The position numbers were made by a program, and so were the translations under genes. 64,000 nt of DNA from Sciurus carolinensis (taxonomy: Eukaryota > Chordata > Mammalia > Rodentia > Sciuridae), in the NCBI RefSeq assembly GCF_902686445.1, contig NC_062223.1:61501498-61565497 (forward strand). Direction: 5' to 3'. This document shows positions 21,440-31,519 of this stretch, piece after piece (position 1 is the first letter of the stretch; the number at the start of each line of letters is the position of its first letter). The notes beneath the pieces were generated by a model. That model had not been told where the DNA came from. It saw only the letters and a program-made list of their open reading frames with translations, and searched no databases.

Positions 21440-21815
21440 TGTCTTAGTCTGTTTTGTGGTGCTATAACAAACTACTTGAGATTGGTAATTTATATAGAAC
21501 AGAAATTAATTATTTTGTTCTAGAGGCTGAAAAGTCCAAGATCAAGGCACCAGCATCTGGTGTTGGTCCTCTCATGCTGTGCTCACACATGGGGGAAGGT
21601 AGAAACAAAAGGAAAAAATTAACTCTGTTCTCACATAGCAGAAAAGCAATAGAGATCAACCCACTCCTACAGCCCCTTTTATTAGAGGCATTTGTCTCTT
21701 CATGAGAAGTTCTGCCTCAAGATCTAAACACCTCCCATTAGGCTCCACCTCCCAGCACAGTTGCACTGATTAAGCCTCCAACATATGAATTGTGGGGGAC
21801 ACTCAGACCACAGCA
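21440..21815 (-). mobile_element. MLT1-like ERVL-MaLR solo LTR
   Basis: Inverted: TGTCTTAGTCTGTTTTGTGG, CTATAACAAACTACTTGAGA, GAAAAGTCCAAGATCAAGGC, CCTCCCATTAGGCTCCACCT and CATATGAATTGTGGGGGACA. These are the MLT1A-type blocks in order. No internal region is present. Confidence 0.85.
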
Positions 21816-22654
21816 CCAATGTTCTTATATTCAAAGAGACAAAACTATCATCTTAAACCTCAGGCATTATTAGCAGGTCAGGGGGCTCATCTCCTCACAA
21901 TAGCATAATTTGGTGGATAAAATGGGCTTCCAGGCCGAAGCAGGTCTGTGCTGGACAGTTTCCTTCAGACCTCACTGATACCCTCCTTTATTACTGAGCT
22001 ATGTCAAGAATAAACCTCTCACAGAAGCTGCTTCTTCTTGGATTACCCTTTCCTGAGATCCAAATATTTGCTGGGATTACGCAAAAACAGATTGAGATTA
22101 ACATGTGGTGTTTAACTGACTAGCCTCAGGCTCTTGGCTTTCCTTCATTACTGGAGCTGCCAAAATAAATTTCCACCCACGGATATCCTGGGTCTGTCTG
22201 GTTTGCTTAGAGTGAAAACATGGAGACAGAATTGCAGCTCGACAGCGGAGCCTCCTCTATTTACAAAGGGGGCCAAAGCTTTTCCATCCCAGGCAGCACT
22301 TAGGCCCCCAGAGGGAATTGTCTTTTCTGTCCCAACTAAAGACAAAGTATCATCACCTTCCTCTGAGGGCGAGCCCTCTGGCCCGCCATCCTTCCTTTTA
22401 CTTGGGCAACTCAGCATTTTTCTTCATTGTGTGCCATGGTTATTCAATAGGCAAACCATGGTGCTAGGCCACGGGGACCCAATGAGAAAGAGACCAGGTC
22501 GTCCTCACCTTTGGTATACGCTCTCCAGATTTCACTTTAGCAGTCTGACTTTCTTCCTCTGCAAGGTCACTGTGTTGTCTGCAAAGAACCAGGGGAGAAA
22601 AACACCTGGTTACTTAACCCATGAGGGGTTTCAAATTTAAACTTATCTAACATT
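21816..22654. other. Unique non-coding DNA with a 168-codon chance frame
   Basis: A plus-strand frame (22134-22640) is open for 168 codons, but its protein has no recognisable domain and the opposite strand is open too. No repeat is named. Confidence 0.45.
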
Positions 22655-22830
22655 TTTTGAAATTCCATGCGACAAACTCTAGGCTATAGGCAATTTCACA
22701 TATGTTCAAAGCACTCAGTAGATGTCTGTGGAATTGGATTATTTGTTAACATCATCACAGCTGTGAGACAGATATCATTTGCCCCAGTTTTCAGTTAAGA
22801 CGAGGTATAGAAAGTTTCCCAATAAGTGGC
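22655..22830 (-). repeat. MIR-like SINE
   Basis: TTTCACATATGTTCAAAGCA, TTAACATCATCACAGCTGTG and ATCATTTGCCCCAGTTTTCA then AAGACGAGGTATAG follow an inverted MIR with rearranged 3' end. Diverged. Confidence 0.5.
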
Positions 22831-22837
22831 GGTGCCT

Positions 22838-23010
22838 CCTAATGTTACCGCCATTATGTACTGCCACCAATACCACCCTATAACTAGGACCATTAGTGCC
22901 AACACCCCCATTACCACAACTGTTACTGCACTGCTGTTTCCACTATGGTTACTGCTGGCACGACAGTGACTACCACTCCCACACTGGTTACTACTTCTCA
23001 ACCATTACTA
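22838..23010 (+). repeat. Degenerate trinucleotide (ACN/ACC) repeat
   Basis: ACC, ACT, ATT and GCC triplets recur in one phase for about 170 bases (for example ACCGCCATTATGTACTGCC, then ACCAATACCACCC). The opposite strand reads as Val/Gly/Trp/Ser-rich. This is the texture of an old, decayed triplet microsatellite. Confidence 0.6.
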
Positions 23011-23024
23011 AATCACTCCTAACA

Positions 23025-23235
23025 GCCAAAGTGTACTGGGCTGTAAGTGCCAAGCATTGTGCTGATATTTTAAATGCATTAGTTGTTAAACATCACAATT
23101 GCTCCAGCAACTAGAGATCATTATCTCCCATGTACAGATGAGATGATCAAGTTGTAGGTGCATAACTAGAAGTGATAAAAATCAGGCTCCAGCCTCAGGT
23201 GGTCTGACTTCCAAGACCATATCCCTGAGCACGAT
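23025..23235 (-). repeat. MIR SINE
   Basis: AGTGCCAAGCATTGTGCTGA, TAAATGCATTAGTTGTTAAA, CATCACAATTGCTCC, CATGTACAGATGAGATGATC and GGTGGTCTGACTTCCAAGAC cover the inverted MIR consensus. Confidence 0.85.
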
Positions 23236-23949
23236 CTTACACTTCCACTCTAGATCCATTTCTGGGGCTCACGTCTATCTGAATTCAAAGCTGTGCCTTT
23301 AACCGTGGGATTTTTTTAATTGCTTTGGAATCTAGGTTCATGAGACATTCTGGTGTTGGGGAACGAAGCCCAACCCTGGTATGGCTTTTTGACACCTCTC
23401 AACAGGAGAAGGATGAGTAGAGTAGAACGAGGATGAGCTGAGCTTGAGGTGACAGCCTCTGACATAAAAGGGAGGAAAAAACATCCCTGATGGAGTTGGG
23501 GCCCACTGCAAGCCACAGTTGATGCAGTCTAAAATCAGCCAGATTTCTCTCTGTGTTAGAAGCATCTAAATTGAAGCTCTCGGCCTCCCTCAGCCCAAAA
23601 GTGACTGACAATAGACATCTGGACTACACACTCCCTTTGCCTCTTGAATTCACACCTCACACAAAATGTTCCTGTCCTCCCTGAACCTGTTGCCACGATG
23701 GAAGCCCAGTTACATTAGTCCTCTTTCCCATCCTGTAGCCCCTCATCCCCTATTAACAATGAGCCCCTGATACCGTGAAACCAGTAACTCGGGCCAAGTT
23801 CAGGCCCCTGCCATCTTTTCTCTGCTTACAAGACCTTTACACAACCTGCATGATCTATGCAGCGTTCGACCCCACTGCAAAGCCTTCTGCTGTGCTGGAG
23901 TCAGCCATCGTCCATCTCCCTTGTGAGGCAGCAATCAAGCTGTCCTGCT
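23236..23949. other. Unique non-coding DNA
   Basis: No repeat or gene is recognised. Three overlapping minus-strand frames (66-75 codons) carry nothing recognisable. Confidence 0.45.
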
Positions 23950-24073
23950 AGTTTGCAAGGACTCATCTCTTCTGGGCTGGGCTCTTTGAGGAACAGATAC
24001 TTATTGTGCTCCTCCTGGCATCCTCCACCGTATCTGGTCCTGTGTCTGACTTATAGGACGGGCTCAGCAAAGG
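23950..24073 (+). repeat. L2-like LINE 3' end, uncertain
   Basis: GGGCTCTTTGAGGAACAGAT, TGTGTCTGACTTATAGGACG and GGCTCAGCAAAGGTG resemble the L2 3' end (ctccttgagg...gcacatagtaggtgctcaataaatg). Diverged. Confidence 0.4.
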
Positions 24074-24074
24074 T

Positions 24075-24172
24075 GAAAAGAAAGAAGGGAAGGAGGGAGG
24101 GAGGGAGGGAGAGAGGGAGGAAGAGAGGGAGAGTAGAAGGAAGAAAAGAAGGGAAGGAGGGGAGGGAAGGAG
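24075..24172 (+). repeat. Purine-only GGGA/GGAA tract
   Basis: About 98 bases of A and G with a single T at 24134. The tract includes GGGA tandems near 24090-24110. It follows what may be an L2 3' terminus. Long homopurine runs can adopt triplex (H-DNA) structures. Confidence 0.9.
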
Positions 24173-24399
24173 GCATAGGTATTTATGCACCATACCTTTC
24201 CTTTCCTAAATCCAGTTCTGAAACCACCTAAACATTGGTGTTCAACACAGAGGCCAGAGGACTCTGGTCTTTCCCATGGGCATAGGTCCGTCACTACAGG
24301 TCTGGAGGCTCAAGGAAGCAGATGTCTCAGGACCTCTTAACCAGGGAGTGAAAGAAGTCCCTGGAACCAAAAAAGGAGGCAGTTAAAGGAAAAGGACAC
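24173..24399. other. Unique non-coding DNA
   Basis: Nothing recognisable. Confidence 0.4.
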
Positions 24400-24575
24400 A
24401 GAATTTTAAGTTCAAGGACTTTCACTCCAGTCCCTGAAGGTTTCAGCTTTGGATTGTCTTTTGGCCTCTCTGCACCTCAGCTTCTCTCTCCTTAAGATGG
24501 CAAAAAGTATCACTGCCCTCCAGGGAGCCATGATGGTAAATCTAGAACACCAAGCATGTGAAGGTGCTCTGGGGG
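24400..24575 (+). repeat. MIR-like SINE
   Basis: GTTCAAGGACTTTCACTCCA, GGCCTCTCTGCACCTCAGCT, TCTCTCTCCTTAAGATGGCA and ACACCAAGCATGTGAAGGTG follow the MIR consensus with divergence. Confidence 0.6.
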
Positions 24576-24919
24576 TGGGAACTTGCCATGGGGACAGTGT
24601 TTCTTATCCAGACCTGAGTGTCTATCTGGATGATGTTACTCCTGTGACTTGAGTTTTCCTCTGGTCCTCAGCAGCCCTGATCCTGACCCAAGAGTGCAAC
24701 TCACTTTGCTGAGGAATCTGGCCCAAGGCTGCCACCAGCCCTCAACAATCCCTTTCCTCAAGTGTCCCCACTGCGCCTTGAATGAGGAAGCCAACCCAAG
24801 ATGCACTTTGTGTAGCATCTGGAAGTCATCTGAGCCGACCAAGGAGAAGGAAGAAAGGAGGAGGAAGAGACAGAAACACAGCCGCCACAAAAGCCTCCCG
24901 GGGAGGGAGTCACTCTAGA
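24576..24919. other. Unique non-coding DNA
   Basis: Contains a purine-rich stretch at 24840-24875. No repeat or gene recognised. Confidence 0.4.
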
Positions 24920-25560
24920 ATAGTTCTTCCTGAGCTCCGCAGAGGCCTTGCCACCGCCAGCGTGGAAAATGCCGGAAAACTGCCGGCTAATTTCAGAGGC
25001 TCCACGTTGGTGGGCCAACATCCCAGGGAGAATGAGCAATTATGATTTCCATCTAAGCAACATATGCTGTTTGCTGGCCTCTTTCGAACAGCTGTAGGTT
25101 AGATGCTGTTAAGATTGGTCTCCTTCTCTCCTCCATATTTCAGAATTCAAATTAAACTAAAATAACAGCACCTGCTGAACAAAAACCCCATTGGAAATGT
25201 GTCCTCGTACACAATTACTGCAGGGAGGCTGGTCACCATTGTTACCCGCCTATTCTTCCTGAATGGGAACGGCAGCGAAGTTTCCCAGGCAGCTGCAGCA
25301 ATTCAATTGTATAACTGGAGCTGGCCCCGCGCCAACCCTCAAGAACTCAAGTGGCACCAAAAGATACTATATTGATTTGCAATCGAACATAATAGGCCAT
25401 CAGCTTAATTATTACTGAAGTGACAAGGTTCTGGGTATTTCATATTTATATTTCAGGGCCTGTGAAGGATGAATGTAAATCTTTTAAATGCACAGATTTG
25501 CATATCTTCAGAGGGGTTGAGTGCTCTTATTACATTCATAGCCTTTGAAAGACCAAAAGG
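24920..25560. promoter_or_regulatory. Candidate conserved non-coding element (possible enhancer)
   Basis: A block of about 640 bases with no recognisable repeat. It is dense in homeodomain-type cores (CAATTA near 25035, CAATTACTG near 25213, TTAATTATTACTG near 25405). It also holds E-boxes CAGCTG (near 25090 and 25291), and the octamer ATTTGCAT at 25496-25503. Several CpGs survive in the left half (CCGGAAAACTGCCGG). This mix of AT-rich factor sites and retained CpGs is typical of developmental enhancers, but conservation cannot be tested here. Confidence 0.4.
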
Positions 25561-26229
25561 ACTGGCTATTGAACTCAGGTTGCCAGATCCCACCGGCATT
25601 TGCTTGGATGAAGAGACAAAAGGCACCAAATGGAAATTGCTTTTAGCTAAAAAGGGGAGGGGGTGTGTGCAGCTCACTCCTCAACGCCACCAAGCTCAGA
25701 CCTCTTTGGGGCCTTCTAAGGGAAAATGGTTATGGGTCTTATTGCTAGAGGCATTTGGTCATTGAAAAATGAAGTCAATGACTTCTTGGACTTGTAAGGT
25801 CCCCCTCCTCTTTGTGCCTCCCAGCCTGTTCCTGGCTTCTGCAGAGCTCTGACCAGTTGGATCTTAAAAGCCCCTGGGATGTGGGCAAGGGATTCATGGT
25901 GAGAGCCAAGGTTCACTCTTCAAATATCCTTGCACATCTGCACCACACAGAAACCAAAGTCACATAGACAAACAGCGTCATCAACCCCCCGCGTACATCC
26001 TTTCTAATAGGACCTGTCACCCTAGCAAGAAAGTTTAGATTCATTCCCAGTTTGTCCCTGTCCCTCACACTCTAGCCATTATGCTGTAGATCCTTTCTCC
26101 TGAGTCCCCACTGCATTTTGTTCTCTGCCCCCGTGTAGTCCTCCTGTGGCTGCCTTTTTGTTAGGTCTCACCATAAAACCTGGACTCAAGGAAATTTCCC
26201 TGTGGCATCGTCCTGCCTCCAGGTGGCTG
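25561..26229. other. Unique non-coding DNA
   Basis: No repeat or gene recognised. Confidence 0.45.
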
Positions 26230-26730
26230 AGTCACAGTCCATTCTCTACCGGGCCATCAGAGGGCCTTCGTGAAAATGCTGGAACATATTGCACTCCTGC
26301 TTAAACCCTTCAATGGCACCCCTAGGATAAAGGTCAACTCTTCACAGAGTAGTTTTAGCCTTCCTATCACCTAACTATCCCATAGGTTCACGCTTTTACC
26401 CTTTACACGTGCTGTTCCACTTCTCTTTGCCGAAATGCCTTCTTCCTCTCATCAAAGGAAAGACAGGAATCATCTCCCATGATTCCCTTTCATCATATCC
26501 TATCTTACACCTTACCTGGGCCCCTCCCTAGCACACCCACTGCACGCTGCTCGTTAAGCACATCATGAAAACTCACCACCCTGTGAGTGTGGTTTACCTG
26601 AAGTCTTACATATGTACTGCCTCTGCTAGGAGGGCCTCACAGAAAGTACTTTGATATCTTTTCATTCTCATGACCTAGATTAGGGTCTGGAATGTCGGAA
26701 GTGCCTAGCAATTATGAGATGAGTAAATCT
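26230..26730 (+). repeat. L2 LINE 3' region
   Basis: CACTCCTGCTTAAACCCTTC, AATGGCACCCCTAGGATAAA, ACACGTGCTGTTCCACTTCT, TTGCCGAAATGCCTTCTTCC, and GGTCTGGAATGTCGGAAGTG follow the L2 3' region in order over 500 bases. Confidence 0.75.
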
Positions 26731-26999
26731 TTATCCCTAAGAAATATCAAACATTTTTTAAAAGTCCCAGACACTGAATCAAAAATAACCTAGATGGGAA
26801 TCCAACCCCCAAACCAGGACACAGCTGTAAGCACTGATATCATCAGTGCTAACATCAAAAGATTGACTGAGACATCAGGTGTTCCCCAAATGCAAAAACA
26901 AACAAACAAACAAAAAACCAGGACATTTGTGGTGTGGAGTGTTGGGAGAATATAGGGCTAGACCTAAGCATGATATCTTAAAACCCTACAATTTAAGAA
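26731..26999. other. Short unique spacer with (CAAA)n
   Basis: Four to five CAAA units at about 26896-26915. Nothing else recognised. Confidence 0.45.
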
Positions 27000-27115
27000 G
27001 TGGCGGGGCCATTTGAACTCACTTATTCTGATTCCCACATTTTATAAATGAGCAAGTTGAGAACCAAAAAGTAAGATCTTGTGACCACACCCCAACCCAT
27101 TTCTTTCTGTTCTGA
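27000..27115 (-). repeat. MIR-like SINE fragment
   Basis: TCCCACATTTTATAAATGAG, CAAGTTGAGAACCAAAAAGT and AAGATCTTGTGACCACACC resemble the inverted MIR core (cccattttacagatgag...gaaact...cttgcccaaggtcacac). Confidence 0.6.
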
Positions 27116-27904
27116 GTGAGATGGGTGGGACTTGATTGTACATGGAGTAGAGAGAACCTTCTTGGAGATAACTCTGCAAAGTCATCCTCAGTCATTTCAA
27201 AACCACACCACTGTACTGCTCGCATCCCAAGCCACTGTCCCCACCACCTGTTCTCCACCATTGTGTCTCCTTGACAGTCACTGTTCCAGACCTCTTCTGC
27301 CATCATTCCCAAAACCGTGATCCCCATAACAGACGCCTTCTGGTTTCGTGGAAAGAGCAGGTGCTTTGATCCTCCACCATCATCCTTACCACTTTTATTC
27401 TCACCTCTGTTCTATTCCCTCTTCCTGCACCACCTAGAGAGCTCCTGTCCTTTCAGATCCTGGGCTCCAGAACAGAGCTTTCTTAGCACTGCCAAGGGGC
27501 ATTTTGATTACCTCCTCATTCCAGGAAGAAAATTTTTATTCCCTTGAATTGAGAAGCTATTTCCAAAGGAATTAGATCAAAGAGGATCCAGGGAAGGTGA
27601 AAGAGAGAGAGAAGAGAGAAAGCAATGTAATTTTTGGGAATCTAGAATTCTCTCTACAGAGGTGATGGGGCCATAGGAGTTAAAATCTAATTCTTTGAAA
27701 GGGGGAGGCTCAGACACTCTGAAGAGGGAGATGGCCCCCATCTTCACCTGGACTGGGAAATCTAGAGATGTTCTCCAGGATGCAGCTGGATCCTCTTTGC
27801 CCGACTCAATGTTTTGACACATGCCGTTGCTCATCTCCTATTGCTGTTTCCAGCCTTGCCTTGTTTGGGGGCCCCATTTAGACTTACTTTTCTGGCTTAT
27901 ATCC
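27116..27904. other. Unique non-coding DNA
   Basis: Includes a GA-rich stretch at 27597-27622. No repeat or gene recognised. Confidence 0.45.
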
Positions 27905-27975
27905 TTTGAGAGGGGCCCAGCACCTCCATTGGAATCACCAGGGGAAAAAAAAAATCCCAGGGCTGGCAAAGACTC
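27905..27975 (+). repeat. MER5-like hAT-Charlie fragment, uncertain
   Basis: CAGCACCTCCATTGGAATCA then CCAGGGG resembles the MER5-type motif (catcagaatcacctggagg), followed by CCCAGGGCTGGC. Short and diverged. Confidence 0.35.
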
Positions 27976-28574
27976 AATCCCTGGAGTCCTCAGGCAGCAG
28001 CATCCCCTCAAGGGCCTCTCCTGCCAGGCTGAGCACGCAGGCAGGCATTATCCTGCCAGAGGAGAGGAGTCGCTAAGGACCACCTGCTCAGGCAATTCTG
28101 TGATAAAAGGAAGTGAGACTGGAAATTGGACAATTGTCTCTAAGTAGCTGAGGACCCAGCTGAGTGGGGTTTTCTTTAATAAGGATAATAGAAGCCAGCT
28201 TTAAAGGCAGATGGAGATTTTCCAGAACCAGGGGTTCACAGAGAAAACCAGGGCAGAGAGCTAGGCTCAGGAAAGGACACATCTTCACATCTTGTGAAGA
28301 GCGAGGAAGAGTGGAGTTCTTTCTTACAGGCTTTGGAAGCATTTCACACATGTCACTATTTATTTCCTGTCCCCCTTTTAAAAGTGTGGTCTTTGTGAGC
28401 ACCTGTAAGGAAGTGGTCCCTGAGACTTGGTGAGGGTTTCCCGAGAATTACACTTATTTCATTGCTTCCCAGACTGGAGAGCAAGTAAATCTTAATCAAG
28501 TTCTTATCTTCATGGAAAAAGATAGATGACAAGGTAATTAAGCAAATTTAGAACTAGTTAGTACCTATAATTTC
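27976..28574. other. Unique DNA with a palindromic SOX-like site
   Basis: No repeat is named. The 10-bp palindrome GACAATTGTC at 28129-28138 places two ATTGT/ACAAT cores back to back, 20 bases after a TGATAA motif. Confidence 0.4.
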
Positions 28575-28740
28575 TCAAGAATGTACCATGTGCCAAGAAC
28601 TGTACTAGGTTTTCTATTCTTTGTGTCACCAAATTGCCTTATTGCCTATTTACTGATGAGGAAAGTGGGCCTCAGAGAGGTTTGGGGCTTTTGAATCAGG
28701 GTGGCCCAGGAGCAGCTGTGTGCCTCTTCCACGGCACTTG
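28575..28740 (-). repeat. MIR SINE
   Basis: GTACCATGTGCCAAGAACTG, TACTGATGAGGAAAGTGGGC and CTCAGAGAGGTTTGGGGCTT are inverted MIR blocks in order. Confidence 0.8.
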
Positions 28741-30585
28741 TCTACACGCACAAATGGAACATGCCCACTGTGCTCACAATGCGCCCTGTTTCACAGTATA
28801 TGGATAGACACCAGTAAGCACACTGTGCTGTTCTAACTACCACACACGCATACACTGTGGCGTGCACAAGAGCATATACAACCCCATATTAGGGCCTCCA
28901 ATGGGAGTCTTGCCTATTTCTACCTCCTTTCTCCAGATGATGGATAGAATGCTTCTCATCCTGCTGCTCCAGTATCTGGAAAGGCCATCAATCATCTGGG
29001 ATAACACTCGGAAGTCCAATGCACAGAGACGCATCGCAAGGGCATGGATATGAGGAAGCAAGGCAGAAAGACCCTGTGCCATCCACAGGCCAGATCTGAT
29101 TCATATGCCTAGCCTTGTTCTGTGTAAGTAGTGAGATCTCACGGAGCCCCCATGATTCTCCAGTCCCTAGCAGCCCGTCTGTTAGGATGGGGATAGAAAC
29201 TCCCATCACTTGGCTTTGCTCTGAGGACTGGGGAGTCCTGAGCACAGAGTTGGCACACAGTGCCTATGCTGGCCCCAGCCCACTCTGCCACGTTCCCATG
29301 CTGCCACCTTCTGATGCCAAAGGCATCTCCATGGTACACTGCTATACTGCACCCTGTCAACAGCCCCTGGGGAAAAGGAGGTGGCAGAGTTGGGGGGAGG
29401 GGGTTGAGACCCTCAGCTGCTCCTGGAGAGGCAGGGCTGACAGGCGAGGATTGTTTTTCTCCCCTGGTGTGAAGCATGTTGACTTGCTGTTGATAGATGG
29501 TGGGATGATATTAATTAAAATGCAGGCAGGTGTGAGGGCGCCTCTTAGAGCAGCGCTCTCCCTGGGGGAGGGGCAGGCATCAGGCTCTGTTTTGTAGCCA
29601 TAGCAGGAAAAGAGTCCTCTTACCCTCTCCTTCTCCTTTTGAGAGCAGGTGTGACTTGGAGGGAAGGGTCTAGATTGCCTTGCCCCTGGTAGAGGCAGGT
29701 CATAGGAGCACTGGGCTCCGGGTGGAAGCACAACCAGGTCCTCTCATCCTGATGGGTAAGACAGGAGATTGATGCAGCCTCTTACCACCTTCCCCCTATG
29801 CCATGAGATGTGGGAAGTCTCTGCCTTAGGACAGTGTGCGCTCGGGAGTACTTACCTCTTCTATTCCCTGCCTGCTCTGTGTTTGGCTCTAATAAGGAGA
29901 ATGGTGGTGCAAAGGGTTTTCTGAGAAGAAGAGTCAGATGGTCTAAGGTGAAGCCCACAGTGCAGAGTCTATGTTCAGAGGTTCAGGGACTGGATTTCAA
30001 AGTTGGAATTTTGGGGAAGGGCAGAGCAGAAATGAGAAAGCTAAGGCAGGAGTGACTGCTGCACACAGCCATGGGGCATGCCCTGTCTCGGCCTTAGGGT
30101 TGTGGGGTCCTCGTGCTTCATGCCTCATTCCTGTTTGATTTCCAGTTCCTTCCTCTTGCATGTTCTTACAAGAATAAGTGGTTCCCAAGGATCCTAGTTC
30201 TGAGGTGTTGGGTTGGGAGGTGGTAGGAATTACTGAAGATCTCAGCAGTCAAGTGACAAGACTGAGATCTCAGAATCAAGCTTCAAGCACCCAGTTTCTG
30301 CAAGCTGAAGTTTAGACACCCCGTTTCCTGAAAATTTATTTGAATAGGAGCCCATAAGATGTCTGAAGAGTTAAGTTCCTGCATTGCACCCACCTTTGCC
30401 CAACTCACAAAAAGAGAGAGGGAAATACGTAAAAAGAGGGAGGAAAAATAAGAATAGGGAGCATGCTGGGGAATGAGGACCTGTTGGTACTTAAGCTTTG
30501 AACTCTAACTACAAAATTTAATCTTTAATTTTCTAGGGTTCTGTTTGCTTATTTGTAGAAAGGAATCAATGGGATTATGAAATTT
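28741..30585. other. Unique non-coding DNA
   Basis: No repeat is recognised in 1.8 kb. A 160-codon plus frame (29115-29597) and overlapping minus frames (112 and 124 codons) have no domains. The block at 29455-29590 (GTTGACTTGCTGTTGATAGA, ATATTAATTAAAATGCAGG) has a weakly enhancer-like texture. Confidence 0.45.
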
Positions 30586-30609
30586 TCTTCCTTTCCTTCC
30601 TTTCCTTCC
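30586..30609 (+). repeat. (TTCCTTTCC)n pyrimidine microsatellite
   Basis: Tandem TTCCTTTCC-type units over 24 bases. Confidence 0.85.
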
Positions 30610-30689
30610 CAATTCCTTGCCCCCTTCTCCCATCACCAGTTACCATGATAATTTGACAATCTGCATTTTGGGTTCTTAAATATGTGTAA

Positions 30690-30830
30690 TCATTTTTCCA
30701 CCATCTGACCTGTAAATAACAGCTTTAATGAGGATTGTTGGGAAACATTCCCTAGGGATGACAATGAATTATTATGCAAATTCAGCTAAGCTATCTGGCA
30801 GCTCTAATAGCTAGAAGTGTTAAGAATGAG
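30690..30830. promoter_or_regulatory. Possible conserved non-coding element
   Basis: Repeat-free block with GCTTTAATGAGGATTG, ATGAATTATTATGCAAATTC (containing the exact octamer ATGCAAAT at 30774-30781) and AGCTAAGCTATCTGGCAGCT. Called on texture only. Confidence 0.3.
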
Positions 30831-31084
30831 AATTATTTTGGAAATTTGGAACAAGAGACAAGGTGAAAAGTGAAAGAAATCTCCACAGACTCAAAACAGT
30901 CCCCTTCTGTATGCCCCATCTCACTTAGCAACAAATTTGTTGATCCAAAAGATCCAAAAAGATTGAAACTCTTCTAATGACACTATCAGGATGTCCCATA
31001 TCATCAGACTGTAATCAACAATGTCATTCCAAGCTTCTAGAAAGAGTCAATTTAAACAAGCAGGACAACGTTTCCAAGTATGAG

Positions 31085-31353
31085 TTTTCTTTAGTGTACA
31101 GTCTCCCCATGATCGACATTCTTTCGCAGAGTGGCACATTTGTGAACCTACACTAGCACATCATTATTACCCAAAGTTCATGGTTTACATTTGGGTTCCC
31201 TCTTGGTGTGGTACATTCTATGGGTTTTGACAAATTTATAATGACTTATATCCACCAATATGGTATCATAAAATAGTTTTACCACCTTAAAAAAACTGTT
31301 CCATTCCCCCGTCTAATTGCTCCCTTCTTTGTAACCCCTGGCAACCATTAATC
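31085..31353 (-). repeat. L1 LINE 3' part, left segment
   Basis: Inverted LINE sequence (ACATCATTATTACCCAAAGT, ATAGTTTTACCACCTTAAAA) that continues after the SINE at 31354-31519. The left boundary is approximate. Confidence 0.6.
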
Positions 31354-31519
31354 ATCATGCCAGCCCCCAGTACTGGGGATTGAACCCAGGGGTACTGAGT
31401 TACACCCCCTCCATCTTTATTTTTTATAAGATAGGGTCTCCCTAAGTCACTGAGACTGGCCTTGCACTTGTGATCCTGCTGCCTCACTGGGATTATAGGC
31501 ATGTGCCATGATGCCTGGG
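31354..31519 (-). mobile_element. Dimeric B1-ID SINE inserted in L1
   Basis: Inverted ID half (CAGTACTGGGGATTGAACCC) and inverted 7SL half (AGATAGGGTCTCCCTAAGTC, GGGATTATAGGCATGTGCCA). Imperfect duplication: AACCATTAATC at 31343-31353 and AACCTATTAGTC at 31520-31531. Confidence 0.9.

Noticed and set aside
22134..22640. 168-codon open frame
   Set aside because: Protein is low in recognisable features, the other strand is open as well, and it overlaps ordinary intergenic DNA.
29115..29597. 160-codon open frame
   Set aside because: Overlapped by open frames on the opposite strand; high GC of this stretch explains the lack of stops.
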